Shown here piece after piece: positions 18,088 through 28,300 of a DNA stretch of 64,000 nucleotides (position 1 is the stretch's first letter; each line of letters opens with the position of its first letter). The stretch is from an uncultured Bacteroides sp. GTDB taxonomy: Bacteria > Bacteroidota > Bacteroidia > Bacteroidales > Bacteroidaceae. The position numbers and the translations under genes were made by a program. The notes below the pieces were generated by a model. It saw only the letters and a program-made list of their open reading frames with translations, was not told where the DNA came from and searched no databases. Location: positions 29,879-93,878 of the forward strand of contig CAJKXC010000004.1 in NCBI GenBank assembly GCA_905203765.1. Direction: 5' to 3'.

Positions 18088-19179
18088 ATGAGAACATGCC
18101 TATTATTAATCACCTTATTCCTCTGCTTCTCCTGCGGAAACAAGAGCGGCAAGAGCGCAGATGCGGAAGCGAAGCGGGACACTTATCTGAATCCCCTGTT
18201 TTCAGAAGGGACAGATCCCAGTGCCGTTTTCCATAACGGTACCTATTATTATACGCACGGCACGGAAGTGATGATTATGCTTTGGGCCACGTCGGACATC
18301 ACCGACATGGAGCATGCCGAATGCAAGGTAGTGTGGAAACCCGAAGACCCTTCCATGGCATCCCATCTGTGGGCGCCCGAGATACACTATATAGATAATA
18401 AGTGGTATATATACTATGCTGCCGACGACGGCAACACGGACAATCACCAGCTGTATGTACTGGAGAACACCTCTCCCGACCCGATGCAGGGAGAGTTCAA
18501 GCTGAAAGGCAGCATCATGACCAATCCCGAATGGAACTGGGGCATACAAGCCACCACCTTCGAGCATCGCGGAGAACGCTATCTGCTGTGGTCGGGCTGG
18601 CCCAAGCGCCGGAGCAATGCCGAAACCCAATGCATCTACATTGCCCGGATGAAAGATCCCTGGACGCTGGACACCCCGCGCGTGATGATTTCGAAGCCGG
18701 AATTCGAATGGGAACGCCAGTGGGTAAACCCCGACGGCACCCGCACCGCCTATCCCATCTATGTGAACGAAGGCCCGCAGTACTTCCATTCCAAAGATAA
18801 TAAGAAGGTAATCGTATATTATGCAGCCAGCGGCTCATGGTCGCCCTACTACTGCCTGGGAATGCTTACCGCCGATGCTGACAGCGATCTGCTCGACCCC
18901 GCATCGTGGACCAAACATACCACCCCGGTATTCGGGCAGTCGCCGGAGAAAGAAGTCTACGGCCCGGGCGGTGTTTCCTTTATTCCTTCGCCCGACGGCA
19001 CGGAGTGGTACATGCTCTATCATGCCCGGAAGGTGACGAACGGCGACACCGGCAGCCCTGAAACCCGCTCGATACGCTTGCAGAAGATAGGTTGGGATGC
19101 GGAAGGAATGCCGGACTTGGGAACGCCGGTTGCGCTGGACGTCCCCTTGCCCAAACCATCGGGAACGCCGGTGAAATAA
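18088..19179 (+). CDS. GH43 family glycoside hydrolase lipoprotein
   Basis: Five-bladed beta-propeller hydrolase, usually an arabinofuranosidase, xylosidase or galactofuranosidase. The start at 18088 gives a lipoprotein signal with Cys16 (LFLCFSC); an in-frame start at 18031 is less likely. The base Asp is D43 (SEGTDPSAVF) and the acid Glu is E228 (VNEGPQYF). The position that normally carries the second Asp of the triad (I-D-G/A-T) reads G-I-Q-A-T, so it is Gln154; see findings. WAPEIHYIDNKWYIYYAADDG is a clear family block. It is followed 99 bp later by the second GH2 gene on the same strand, with a small hairpin between. Confidence 0.88.
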   Translation: MRTCLLLITLFLCFSCGNKSGKSADAEAKRDTYLNPLFSEGTDPSAVFHNGTYYYTHGTEVMIMLWATSDITDMEHAECKVVWKPEDPSMASHLWAPEIHYIDNKWYIYYAADDGNTDNHQLYVLENTSPDPMQGEFKLKGSIMTNPEWNWGIQATTFEHRGERYLLWSGWPKRRSNAETQCIYIARMKDPWTLDTPRVMISKPEFEWERQWVNPDGTRTAYPIYVNEGPQYFHSKDNKKVIVYYAASGSWSPYYCLGMLTADADSDLLDPASWTKHTTPVFGQSPEKEVYGPGGVSFIPSPDGTEWYMLYHARKVTNGDTGSPETRSIRLQKIGWDAEGMPDLGTPVALDVPLPKPSGTPVK

Positions 19180-19210
19180 GTCAATCTGTTAGGAAATGTT
19201 TTTAGACAGA

Positions 19211-19237
19211 CAAGTGGAAATCCACCTGTCAGGGAGA
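19211..19237 (+). other. Small hairpin between GH43 and GH2
   Basis: GACAAGTGG and CCACCTGTC pair with one G-T wobble around a 4-nt AAAT loop. No T-tract follows, so it looks like an mRNA-stabilising or processing stem rather than a terminator. Confidence 0.4.
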
Positions 19238-19278
19238 TCATACGCCTTTATCAAACAATTTAATATAAAGTTAGTACA

Positions 19279-21093
19279 ATGAAGAAGAGTATTTTAGTTA
19301 CAGTTTTAGCAGCCGCACTGGGCGTCTCGGCACAGGCACAGTGGCATCCGGCAGGCGACAAAATCAAAACCTCGTGGGCGGAACAGGTGACCCCCGGGAA
19401 TGTACTTCCCGAGTATCCCCGTCCCGTGATGGAGCGCGGCGAGTGGAAGAACCTGAATGGATTGTGGAACTATGCCATCACCGAGAGAGGCGCGGCGCCC
19501 TCTGCCTACGAAGGTCAGATATTGGTTCCGTTTGCCGTAGAATCGAGCCTTTCGGGAGTAGGCAGGACGTGCGGGCCGAATAAGGAACTCTGGTACCAGC
19601 GCACCTTCTCCGTACCCGCTGCCTGGCGCGGCAAGCGGGTGATGCTGAACTTCGGTGCAGTGGACTGGAAAGCGGATGTATGGGTGAACGACGTGAAGGT
19701 AGGCGAGCATACCGGCGGATATACCCCTTTCTCGCTCGACATCACCGCCGCCCTTGCCGCCAAAGGCGATAACCAACTGGTAGTAAAGGTATGGGACCCC
19801 ACCGACCGCGGCCCTCAGCCGCGCGGCAAGCAGGTGAACCGTCCCGAAGGCATCTGGTACACCGCCGTGTCCGGCATCTGGCAAACCGTATGGATGGAAC
19901 CGGTAGCCGATAGCCATATCACCGGACTCCGCACCACGCCGGACATCGACCACAACCGGCTGACGGTAGACGTCTCCACCAGCACCTGCTGCCCCCAGGG
20001 CGTAGTCGAAGTGAAAGTATTCGACGGCAAGCAGCTTGTAGCCACCGGCAAGGGACTGAACGGACAGACCATCGACATCCGTATGCCTGCCGATGCCAAG
20101 TTATGGAGCCCGGATTCTCCTTTCCTCTACTCTATGGAAGTAGTGCTGAAGGAGAACGGCCGGATGACCGACAAGGTAGACAGCTATACCGCCATGCGTA
20201 AGTACTCCACCCGTCGCGACGCCGACGGCATCGTGCGCCTGCAACTGAACAACCGGGACATCTTCCAGTTCGGTCCTCTGGACCAGGGTTGGTGGCCCGA
20301 CGGACTCTACACCGCTCCCACGGACGAGGCGCTGGCGTATGATGTGCAGAAGACCAAGGATTTCGGCTTCAATATGATTCGCAAGCACGTCAAGGTGGAA
20401 CCGGCACGCTGGTACACCCATTGCGACCAGATAGGCATGATTGTATGGCAGGATATGCCGAGCGGCGACCGCGAACCGGAATGGCAGATGTACAACTACT
20501 TCACCGGCAGCGAACTGAACCGTTCGGAAGAGTCGGAATACCACTACCGCAAGGAGTGGAAAGAGATTATGGACTGCCTGTACAACTACCCGTGCATCGG
20601 CGTGTGGATTCCCTTCAACGAACGTTGGGGACAGTTCAAGACCGAAGAAATTGTGGCATGGACCAAGAAGCACGATCCGAGCCGCCTGGTGAACCCTGCC
20701 AGCGGTGGCAACCACTTCCCTTGCGGCGACATACTGGACTTGCACCATTATCCCAATCCGTCGCTCGACTTCTACGATGCAGGCCGTGCCACGGTGCTGG
20801 GCGAATATGGCGGCATAGGCATGGCGCTCGAAGGCCACCTGTGGGAGCCTAACCATAACTGGGGATATGTGAAGTTCAACACTCCCGAAGAAGTAACCAA
20901 GGAGTATGTGGACTATGCCAACCAACTCTACCGCCTTATTCCGCGCGGTTTCTCGGCTGCCGTCTATACCCAGACCACGGACGTGGAGATGGAAGTAAAC
21001 GGACTGATGACCTACGACCGCAAGGTAATCAAGGTAAATGAAGAGAAGGTAAAAGCTATCAATACGCAGATTTGTAACTCGTTGAAGAAATAA
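19279..21093 (+). CDS. GH2 family glycoside hydrolase
   Basis: Secreted GH2 enzyme of 604 aa with signal peptide MKKSILVTVLAAALGVSAQA. The jelly-roll domain (NFGAVDWKADVWVNDVKVGE), immunoglobulin-like domain and TIM barrel are all present. Acid/base E448 lies in IPFNERWG and nucleophile E509 in LGEYGG. It shares domain order and several motifs with the GH2 at 13962-15746 (SPFLY, EALA/EALK, Q-G-W/F), so the two are probable old paralogues with different specificity. The gene ends before a good terminator with a GNRA-type loop. The sugar released is unknown. Confidence 0.92.
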   Translation: MKKSILVTVLAAALGVSAQAQWHPAGDKIKTSWAEQVTPGNVLPEYPRPVMERGEWKNLNGLWNYAITERGAAPSAYEGQILVPFAVESSLSGVGRTCGPNKELWYQRTFSVPAAWRGKRVMLNFGAVDWKADVWVNDVKVGEHTGGYTPFSLDITAALAAKGDNQLVVKVWDPTDRGPQPRGKQVNRPEGIWYTAVSGIWQTVWMEPVADSHITGLRTTPDIDHNRLTVDVSTSTCCPQGVVEVKVFDGKQLVATGKGLNGQTIDIRMPADAKLWSPDSPFLYSMEVVLKENGRMTDKVDSYTAMRKYSTRRDADGIVRLQLNNRDIFQFGPLDQGWWPDGLYTAPTDEALAYDVQKTKDFGFNMIRKHVKVEPARWYTHCDQIGMIVWQDMPSGDREPEWQMYNYFTGSELNRSEESEYHYRKEWKEIMDCLYNYPCIGVWIPFNERWGQFKTEEIVAWTKKHDPSRLVNPASGGNHFPCGDILDLHHYPNPSLDFYDAGRATVLGEYGGIGMALEGHLWEPNHNWGYVKFNTPEEVTKEYVDYANQLYRLIPRGFSAAVYTQTTDVEMEVNGLMTYDRKVIKVNEEKVKAINTQICNSLKK

Positions 21094-21158
21094 TAGGTAT
21101 CGGCAAAAGGTAAGTTTTCAAGGTATCGTTGTTGCAGGATAACGATGTAAGTAAGGGA

Positions 21159-21190
21159 GATGTGTCGCGCAAGCGGCACATCTTTTTTTT
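21159..21190 (+). terminator. Intrinsic terminator after GH2
   Basis: Stem GATGTGTCGC/GCGGCACATC with one G-T wobble, GCAA tetraloop (21169-21172) and a run of eight T from 21183. Confidence 0.85.
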
Positions 21191-21225
21191 ATCTCACGTC
21201 TATCTGCGTGGTGCCAACAGTCGGC

Positions 21226-21379
21226 ACTCTCAGTTTCGATGGTTGGAACCGACAGTTTCGACGTTTGGAACCGACAGTTTCAACGTTTGGAACTCTCAGT
21301 TTCATTATAGGAAACTCCCGGTTTCATTAAATGAAACTCCCAGTTTCAAAGGTTGAAACTGGGAGTGCCAATATAGTGA
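21226..21379. repeat. Tandem array: six copies of a 22-bp unit plus a degenerate seventh
   Basis: Contiguous 22-bp units start at 21226, 21248, 21270, 21292, 21314 and 21336, with a degenerate one at 21358. The first part of each unit reads AC-[TC]-nn-C-[AG]-GTTTC, the second part is variable and ends in GGA or GAA. Unit 6 and the start of unit 7 form a perfect 14-bp hairpin (21336-21349 with 21353-21366, loop AGG). The array occupies most of the 318-bp gap between the convergent GH2 and GH38 genes; no coding region is seen here. Confidence 0.93.
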
Positions 21380-21411
21380 ACCGATTGGAACTCGGTTTTA
21401 TGAGCAAGTGA

Positions 21412-24400
21412 TCAATATATTTCCAACTCGTAGATACGGGTGTCCCTGCCGCCAACACTCTGTGTGGGGCGGGTTACCAGCAGGCGCAGGTAGCGCACGG
21501 GTGCTTCGGTATTCAGCGGGCGGGCGATGATGTTGGCATGATTGCCGTCTATCAGGTCGAGGGTGGTCCACTCATCGTTGGCGTTGGCCTTGCCTTGCAG
21601 GAAGCAGGCGTTGGTGATGTACGAGTGGTCTTCCTGTCCGGCATTTACCATCTTCCAGCCTTTGAGGATCCGCGCTTCTCCCAGGTCGAAGTCCACGTAG
21701 TTGGGAGTCTGCGAAATGTCGCACCATTTGGTATCCGTGTCGCCGTCTATCATGAATTCGGGCTTTTCCTTGTCATTGGTGAAGCCGGAGTAGCCTGTAA
21801 TGCGGGCGCCTTTCATCAGATTCTCACCTGTAATGGCCTGGCTACCGGCAGCGGAAGCGGCGTTGTCGCGGTTGGCGGTGCGGAACAGCGTAGAGGCAGG
21901 TGTAGCGGCAGGCTCGTCTTCCTGCGTCAGCGTGGCGGCAAAGAGTACCACCTTCTCGTTGCGGGGTAGGATGACGGAAGTGGCTCCCTTCGGAATGTCC
22001 ATGCCGAACTTGAACATATAAGTGAATTCATGGGCCTGGTCACCGTCCGGTGCGTGGCGGTGCGTACCTACATAAGCTATTTCGGCTTCTTTCAGATAGC
22101 CTTCCGTATGTCCCTTATGTCCCCATTGGCCGATGAAGCCGGTGTAGGACGGAACCACGAACGTAGCCGTCTGCTTGCCTGCGCGGAACTCGGCGGTGTT
22201 GTCGCCTTCGGTAGAGGCGGCAAGGAAGTAGAGGCGGTTGTATCCGGCGGGCAGTTGCAGGGTATCGCCCTTGCAAGTCATTCCGTTGGCTACCTCTTTC
22301 TCGCCCAGGCGGAAGAGTACGCGGTCGGTGGTCAACTCGTCGGGCAGCAGTTCGGCGGCAAAGGAATATCCCGATTCAAAGTCGCCCTCGCCGCGGAACG
22401 CGTTGTAAGAGGCGCACTTGCGGTCGAAGCGAAGGGGCAGCACGGCCTGCTTCAGCTCGTCGGCAGCATAGCCGGACGGCGCGAGGCGTACTTTGAAGGT
22501 CTTGACGGAGTAGGGGGCGATGCTTACTTGCAGCTGGTTGCCGTTGAAGCGGGCGTTGCCGATGGTCTTTTCCGTACCGTTTGCTTCGGCGGCGGCGAGG
22601 ATGTTTCCGGCAAAGGTGATTGTGGCGTTTTGTGCCTTTTCGCCTTGGGTTTCGTAGACGCGTACTACGTACTCGTCCGATTCTTCCGCCTTCTTCAGTG
22701 CTTTAATCAGCACGTTGCGGTTGCTCGATGAGGCGAATGAGAAGCTGCGTCCGGCTGTGCCGCGGTGCTTGGCGGTGCGGAAGGCTTTCAGACGCTGGTT
22801 CAGCATCTCGGCTTTCTCCACGGTGGCGGGCTTGTTCAGCGCTCCCCGGTGGGGCACCAGGCTGTAGGTGAAGGTGTGGAAGCCGAAGTCCTGGCGGTTT
22901 TGGTACGTATAGTTGTTGCGCGTGGCGGGCGTGTGTATCAGGGTGAGGCGCAGGGTGTTGTCGTTGGGCTTGTCCCAGCCGTACTTGCTGTCGTTCATCA
23001 CGGATACGCCGTAGCTGCCGTCGCGGTCGGTCAGGTCCGCCCATTGCTGTGCATATACTTCGTAGGCGGTCAGGGTGTTGTTAGGGCGTTGCACGCTGCC
23101 TATGCCCAGGTCGTAAGTGGCGTTCTCGTTGGCAATGCTTAGCGGGAACTCGGCTTTCAGCAGGGTGTTGGTCGATTGCCAGTCCACTTCGTTGTAGAAG
23201 TCGATGCGCTCTGCGCGGCTGCCTTCGTAGAGGCGGATGTATTGGCGGAAGACGGATTCACCGTAACGCTTCTCCACACACAGCGTTTTGCGCAGGTCGC
23301 CGTTCTCTACCAGCGTTACTTTCACGTCGTCGGTGATGGACACCGGTTCGCGGTCGGTGGTCTCTTTCATTATCTCCCACGCGGGCCAGTTATAGGACTC
23401 GTTCTTGGTGAAGAGAGCCAGGCGGATGGCTTTGCCTGCTTTCACCAGTTCCTTGCCTGCCTGCTTGTCCGTCAGGGAAGTGATGTCGCCGTTCCCGTCC
23501 AGGGTCAGCTTGTAGAGGGAGTTCTCCAGGGTACGGGCGTCGGCGGGTGTCTGCTCTGCGGCGCTTCCTGAAGTGCGGATATCATAAACGGCATATCCCG
23601 TTGCCGGGACGGTGGCGTCTATCAGTATCCGGGCTTTTCCGTCTTGGTAACCTGCGATTTGTGCGGCTGCTTTCTTGCCGTCGGCATCGTAGGCGGTGAC
23701 GCTTTTCGGAGCTTTCGGCAATTCTATTTCTACTTCGGCAATGTCCGAAACGGGGAATCCCAGTGCGTTATATAGTACGACGGGGATGCCGCTTACGCGT
23801 GTGTCCAGCGCCCGGGCCACTCCGTCCACCGAGGCGGTGAGTACGCCGGAGAATTGCTTCAGGGAAATCAGTTCGTCGTTCCAGGAGAACTCGTAGGCGC
23901 GCGGAATGCTGGTACCCGTCAGGTCGTCGTGGAACTGATGGAAGATGAAGCGCTTCCAGGCTTCGTTGAGCGTATGGCCGGGGTAGGCGGCGCGGTTCAT
24001 CCATTCGGCGGCTACGGCAGCCCGTTCGGCGGCGTCGCCCAGGTTTTCGTTCTGGCGGTTGTAGAGCTTCATGGCGGCTTCCGAGGTGTAGCAGCCTGTT
24101 CCGTGGACATCCATCAGCAACTCGCCGTTGAAGACGGGCAGCTCGGGATGGCTGTTATAAGGAAGGTAGTCTTTGAACAGTTGGTCGCTGGTGGCGCTGA
24201 TAATCTCTACCGGGCCGTTGCCTTTCAAGCCCTTCTCTACCGAGCGTACGGAGCCGATGGTGGGCGAGCCGCCTATGTCTCCCGTACCATAATAACGGTA
24301 AACGGTGTTGAGCGGCGTGCGCCCTGCAAGGTTTTCCAGTTCTTTGCTTTCGGACAGGTCTATGTCATTCCAGCGCTTGCCATAGTCGTAGCCGTGTGCC

Positions 24401-25023
24401 AGCATGATGGTAGAGCCGTCCACTCCTTTCCACAGGCCGATGGTGAAGGGGTGCTTGCTTTTGCCGTAGAACGGGTTGATACGCCAGTCCAGCTTCTGCG
24501 AGGAGAACCCTATCAGTCCGCAATGGGCGGCAACCGTGGGGAGCGTCCAGCCGAATCCGAAGCAGTCCGGCAGGAAGATGTCCGTGCTTTCCACGCCGAA
24601 TTCCTTGCGGTAGTATTGCTGTCCCAGCATAATGTTGCGGATGAACGATTCGGTGGAAGGCACCAGTGCGTCGGTGGCATCCCAGCTACTGCCGGAGATG
24701 TGCCAGCGTCCCTTCTTGATGAATTCTTTCATTTCCTCGTACTGGTCGGGATAATACTCCTTCATCCAGGCGTACTTTACTCCGCCCTCAAAGTTGAATA
24801 CATAGTTGGGGTACTTCTTCAGCAGGAAGAGGTTCTGGCTGATGGTATTCCATACGTACTCCTTGATGGTGGTTTGAATGTCCCAGTTCCACTGGGTGTC
24901 GAGATGTGCATCCGCCACCATATAGGCTTTCGCCTTCGGTTTCTCCGGTACGGTGTCCTGGGCGAACGAAGCTCCCCCGGACAGCATGGCGGCAGATAGC
25001 AGCATGGCAATGTGTAATTTCAT
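21412..25023 (-). CDS. GH38 family alpha-mannosidase with C-terminal F5/8 type C (CBM32-like) domain
   Basis: Large retaining alpha-mannosidase, 1203 aa, with signal peptide MKLHIAMLLSAAMLSGGASFA. Zinc ligands H40 and D42 lie in AHLDTQWNWD, and the nucleophile D153 in FLPDCFGFGW. The middle holds the helical and beta-sandwich domains of GH38. Residues from about 1065 form a discoidin/F5-8C domain (MIDGDTDTKWCD, VDFDLGEARILKGWKM), likely a carbohydrate-binding module. It is transcribed away from SusC, from a promoter with two copies of the shared operator. GH38 enzymes usually trim alpha-1,3- or alpha-1,6-linked mannose; the exact linkage is unknown here. Confidence 0.94.
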   Translation of the reverse strand: MKLHIAMLLSAAMLSGGASFAQDTVPEKPKAKAYMVADAHLDTQWNWDIQTTIKEYVWNTISQNLFLLKKYPNYVFNFEGGVKYAWMKEYYPDQYEEMKEFIKKGRWHISGSSWDATDALVPSTESFIRNIMLGQQYYRKEFGVESTDIFLPDCFGFGWTLPTVAAHCGLIGFSSQKLDWRINPFYGKSKHPFTIGLWKGVDGSTIMLAHGYDYGKRWNDIDLSESKELENLAGRTPLNTVYRYYGTGDIGGSPTIGSVRSVEKGLKGNGPVEIISATSDQLFKDYLPYNSHPELPVFNGELLMDVHGTGCYTSEAAMKLYNRQNENLGDAAERAAVAAEWMNRAAYPGHTLNEAWKRFIFHQFHDDLTGTSIPRAYEFSWNDELISLKQFSGVLTASVDGVARALDTRVSGIPVVLYNALGFPVSDIAEVEIELPKAPKSVTAYDADGKKAAAQIAGYQDGKARILIDATVPATGYAVYDIRTSGSAAEQTPADARTLENSLYKLTLDGNGDITSLTDKQAGKELVKAGKAIRLALFTKNESYNWPAWEIMKETTDREPVSITDDVKVTLVENGDLRKTLCVEKRYGESVFRQYIRLYEGSRAERIDFYNEVDWQSTNTLLKAEFPLSIANENATYDLGIGSVQRPNNTLTAYEVYAQQWADLTDRDGSYGVSVMNDSKYGWDKPNDNTLRLTLIHTPATRNNYTYQNRQDFGFHTFTYSLVPHRGALNKPATVEKAEMLNQRLKAFRTAKHRGTAGRSFSFASSSNRNVLIKALKKAEESDEYVVRVYETQGEKAQNATITFAGNILAAAEANGTEKTIGNARFNGNQLQVSIAPYSVKTFKVRLAPSGYAADELKQAVLPLRFDRKCASYNAFRGEGDFESGYSFAAELLPDELTTDRVLFRLGEKEVANGMTCKGDTLQLPAGYNRLYFLAASTEGDNTAEFRAGKQTATFVVPSYTGFIGQWGHKGHTEGYLKEAEIAYVGTHRHAPDGDQAHEFTYMFKFGMDIPKGATSVILPRNEKVVLFAATLTQEDEPAATPASTLFRTANRDNAASAAGSQAITGENLMKGARITGYSGFTNDKEKPEFMIDGDTDTKWCDISQTPNYVDFDLGEARILKGWKMVNAGQEDHSYITNACFLQGKANANDEWTTLDLIDGNHANIIARPLNTEAPVRYLRLLVTRPTQSVGGRDTRIYELEIY

Positions 25024-25064
25024 GTGCAGCTGTTTAGTTTGTTAATAAATAAGATTGTATGTTA

Positions 25065-25126
25065 CAAAGGTCACCAATTCACGGGTAAGTGTATGAAAGA
25101 ATCTGTTCAATAAACAAAAGAATCTG
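25065..25126 (-). promoter_or_regulatory. GH38 promoter with two operator sites 21 bp apart
   Basis: On the minus strand CAGATTCTTT occurs at 25126-25117 and 25105-25096, joined by TGTTTATTGAA. The -7-like GACCTTTG ends at 25065, exactly 40 and 61 bp from the starts of the two sites. The same distances are found in the divergent SusC promoter. Confidence 0.7.
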
Positions 25127-25209
25127 TTCAGATGTGCCCGTGAGTTATCTGTGGCAGCCTTTTAATAAATGAAAAGATTAGTTTCTTTTGTTTATTGAAC
25201 AGATTCTTT
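25096..25209. repeat. Perfect 25-bp inverted repeat between divergent GH38 and SusC promoters
   Basis: The segments 25096-25120 and 25185-25209 are exact reverse complements, separated by 64 bp. Each contains TTTATTGAACAGATTCTTT. The repeat arises because each divergent promoter carries the same operator block facing its own gene. Confidence 0.95.
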
Positions 25210-25240
25210 TGCATCGTTAGTGAAGAATCTCCTTCCTTTG
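25179..25240 (+). promoter_or_regulatory. SusC promoter with two operator sites 21 bp apart
   Basis: TAGTTTCTTT (25179-25188, 8 of 10 matches) and CAGATTCTTT (25200-25209) are joined by TGTTTATTGAA. The -7-like TTCCTTTG ends at 25240, 40 bp from the start of the second site. Predicted transcription start near 25247, giving a leader of about 130 nt before SusC with no gene in it. Confidence 0.7.
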
Positions 25241-25377
25241 CAGTGTCTCTAATTTATGAAGCAAATACTATGGAACGCATCCCCCTGCCTACCTTATTAT
25301 AAAGCAGCGATTGATGATGTACGACGCTTTTATACTTTAGACTCTTTTGAATAAACCTATAATTAAATTTATGTACT

Positions 25378-28300
25378 ATGTGTAAAAAGGAACAATTGTT
25401 TTGGCTCACAAGTCGTAGCAAAATGTGGAGCATACCGTGTATGGTTGCTTTCTCGCTCTTGCCAAGTACGTACAGTTTCGCCAGTGCGGGCAATCCTGCC
25501 TCGGAAACTGTATTGACAGTAAATTCGGTTCAACAGCAACGTACCGTGAAAGGTGTGGTTGTCGATGTTAATGGTGAGCCGGTGATTGGTGCTAATGTGA
25601 AAATGGTAGGGAGTACCACCGGTACCATTACCGACATCGACGGTGCATTTACGTTGAGTGTAAACGGAAATGCCACTATCGAAATCTCTTTCATCGGTTA
25701 TCAGACCCAAAAGGTGACTGTTGGAGCGTCCAACACGATTAATGTTACCTTGAAGGAAGATGCCGAAGTGCTGGATGAGGTTGTAATTACCGGTTTCGGT
25801 ATGTCTCAGAAGAAAGCTACACTGACCGGAGCCGTGTCATCGATAAGCTCGGATGCAATTGCCCGTTCTTCGGCTACCACTGCCGGCGGTGCATTGGTTG
25901 GTAAGATTGCTGGTGTAAATACTCGTCAGCAAGACGGACGTCCGGGTGCTGAAACTGCTCTGCAAATCCGTAACATGGGTACTCCCTTGTTCGTAATCGA
26001 TGGTATTATTTCCGATACAGGTCAGTTCAGCCAAATGGACTTCAATGACATTGAATCTATCTCTGTATTGAAAGATGCATCGGCTGCTTTGTACGGTGTG
26101 CGTGCCGCTAATGGTGTTGTGGTTATCACTACTAAGAAAGGAAAGCGTAATACAAAGAATACGGTTTCAGTCAACGCATATTACGGTTGGCAGAAGAATG
26201 CCAAATTTGTAAGCCCTGCTAAGGTAAAAGACTATGTTCATGCCTATACAATGGCAGAAACATTCTCCGGACGTACTGGTGGTGATCGTCGTTATAATAA
26301 GGAAGAGTATGATAAGTGGATGACAGGTGCTGAGTCTAAGTACCAAGGTTGGGACTGGGAAGACTACATATGGATAACAGGTCCCCAATATTATCTCAAT
26401 ACAAATTTCTCGGGCGGTACGGATAAGGCCAACTACTATGTTGCTGTATCCCACATCAACCAGGATGCGACTATCCGCAACTATGGTGGTTTCCGCCGTA
26501 CCAATGTTCAGATGAACCTTGAGATGAATGTAAACGACCGCTTCAAGGTAGGTGCAAACATGAATGGACGTATTGAAGACCGTCGCCACCCCGGTGTGCC
26601 GGGACCGGATGATACTTGGTTGCCTCGTTTCGCCACGATGAAGAATCAACCTACCAAGCGTCCTTTTGCAAACGATAATCCTAAGTATCCGCAATTGGTA
26701 TCAGACCAGAAGGAAACGAACTTTGGTCTTTTGAACTACAATACTTCCGGTAGAGTATCGGATGTATGGAGAGTTATTCAGATGAATGCCAATGCTGAAT
26801 ATGAGATACTGAAAGGCTTGAAGTTCAAGGGCATGGTGGGCTACTACTATGCATACAATGAACTGGATAACCAGGAATTCACTTTCGATCTGTATGGCTA
26901 TAATGAGCAGACCGATGAATATTATGTTACTGACCGTATGACAAACCCATACCGTGAGCGTAACCGTGAGAAAGTAGAAGACCAGTTCTCTAACTTCCAG
27001 TTGAACTTCGACCGTAAGTTCGGTGACCATGCTATTGTGGCTGTAGCCGGTTTCGAAGCAAGTCAGCGCAAGCGTCCCAGAACATGGATTCATTCAACTC
27101 CGGTTTCTAATGGTATGGACTTGATTCGTATCAAAGAAATTCAGGAATTTACTGATGAAGGTGATAGAACAGAAGCTCGTATGGGCTGGTTAGGTCGTCT
27201 TAACTATAGCTACGCCGATAAATATCTGGTGGAATTGATTGGACGTTGGGATGGTTCATGGAAGTTCAGACCGGGACACCGCTGGGGGTTCTTCCCTTCT
27301 GCATCTTTGGGATGGCGTGTCTCTGAAGAAAATTTCTGGAAAGAAAGCAAAGTGGGTGAGGTTGTAACTAACTTCAAGTTGCGCGGTTCTTATGGTGAAG
27401 TGGGTGATGATAATGATAGGGCTTTGACTGATAACTACAAACCATTCGATTACATGCCTGGATATAACTATAACGATGGTGGTGCCGTATTGGATGGTAA
27501 CTGGGTTGCAGGTACTTCGACACGTGGTCTGCCTAACCAGACTTTGTCCTGGATGACTGCAAAGATACTTGATATCGGTTTCGACTTAGGTTTCTTGAAT
27601 AACCGTTTGAATGTACAGTTCGACTATTTCCGCCGTCTTCGTGAAGGTATTCCCGAATCCCGTTATGATGTATTGATTCCGAATGAAGTAGGTTTCAGCT
27701 TGCCGAAGGAGAATTTGAAATCGGATATGCACAAAGGTTTCGATGCTTCTATCACTTGGACGGATCATATCAATGACTTTAACTATAGTGTAGGCGGTAA
27801 TATCACTTATTCACGCTTCTGGGATTGGGAACAATACAAACCGCGTTTCAGTAACTCATGGGATGAATATCGCAATAGTATCTGGCATCGCGTAGGTTAT
27901 GTAAACTGGGGTTATGAAGCTGTAGGCCGATTCACCAGTTGGGAAGAAATTGCCAACTATGGAATTGATAACGATAGAAAGGGTAACCGTACAGTGGTTC
28001 CGGGCGACATCAAATATAAAGACCAGAACAAGGACGGTGTAATCAACTACTTGGACGAACGTCCTATCGGTTATCGTGTGGACAGCACGCCGACTCTGAA
28101 CTTCGGTATTAACCTGTCAGCTTCATGGAAAGGCTTTGACTTGGCTATGGACTGGACCGGTTCAGGCATGACGTCATGGAATCAATGCTATGAAACGGCT
28201 CGCCCGTTCCAAAATGATGGTAACAGCCCCGATGAAGTATTGAAGGATGCATGGCATATCTCTGATATTTGGGATGCAGACAGCGAAATAATTCCGGGTA

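Noticed and set aside
21226..21379. CRISPR array
   Set aside because: Units are contiguous at 22 bp without spacers, both halves drift, and no cas genes are present.
25096..25209. Terminal inverted repeats of a small transposable element
   Set aside because: The 64 bp between the arms holds no gene, there is no target duplication, and the arms are explained by two divergent operator blocks with equal spacing to -7 boxes.
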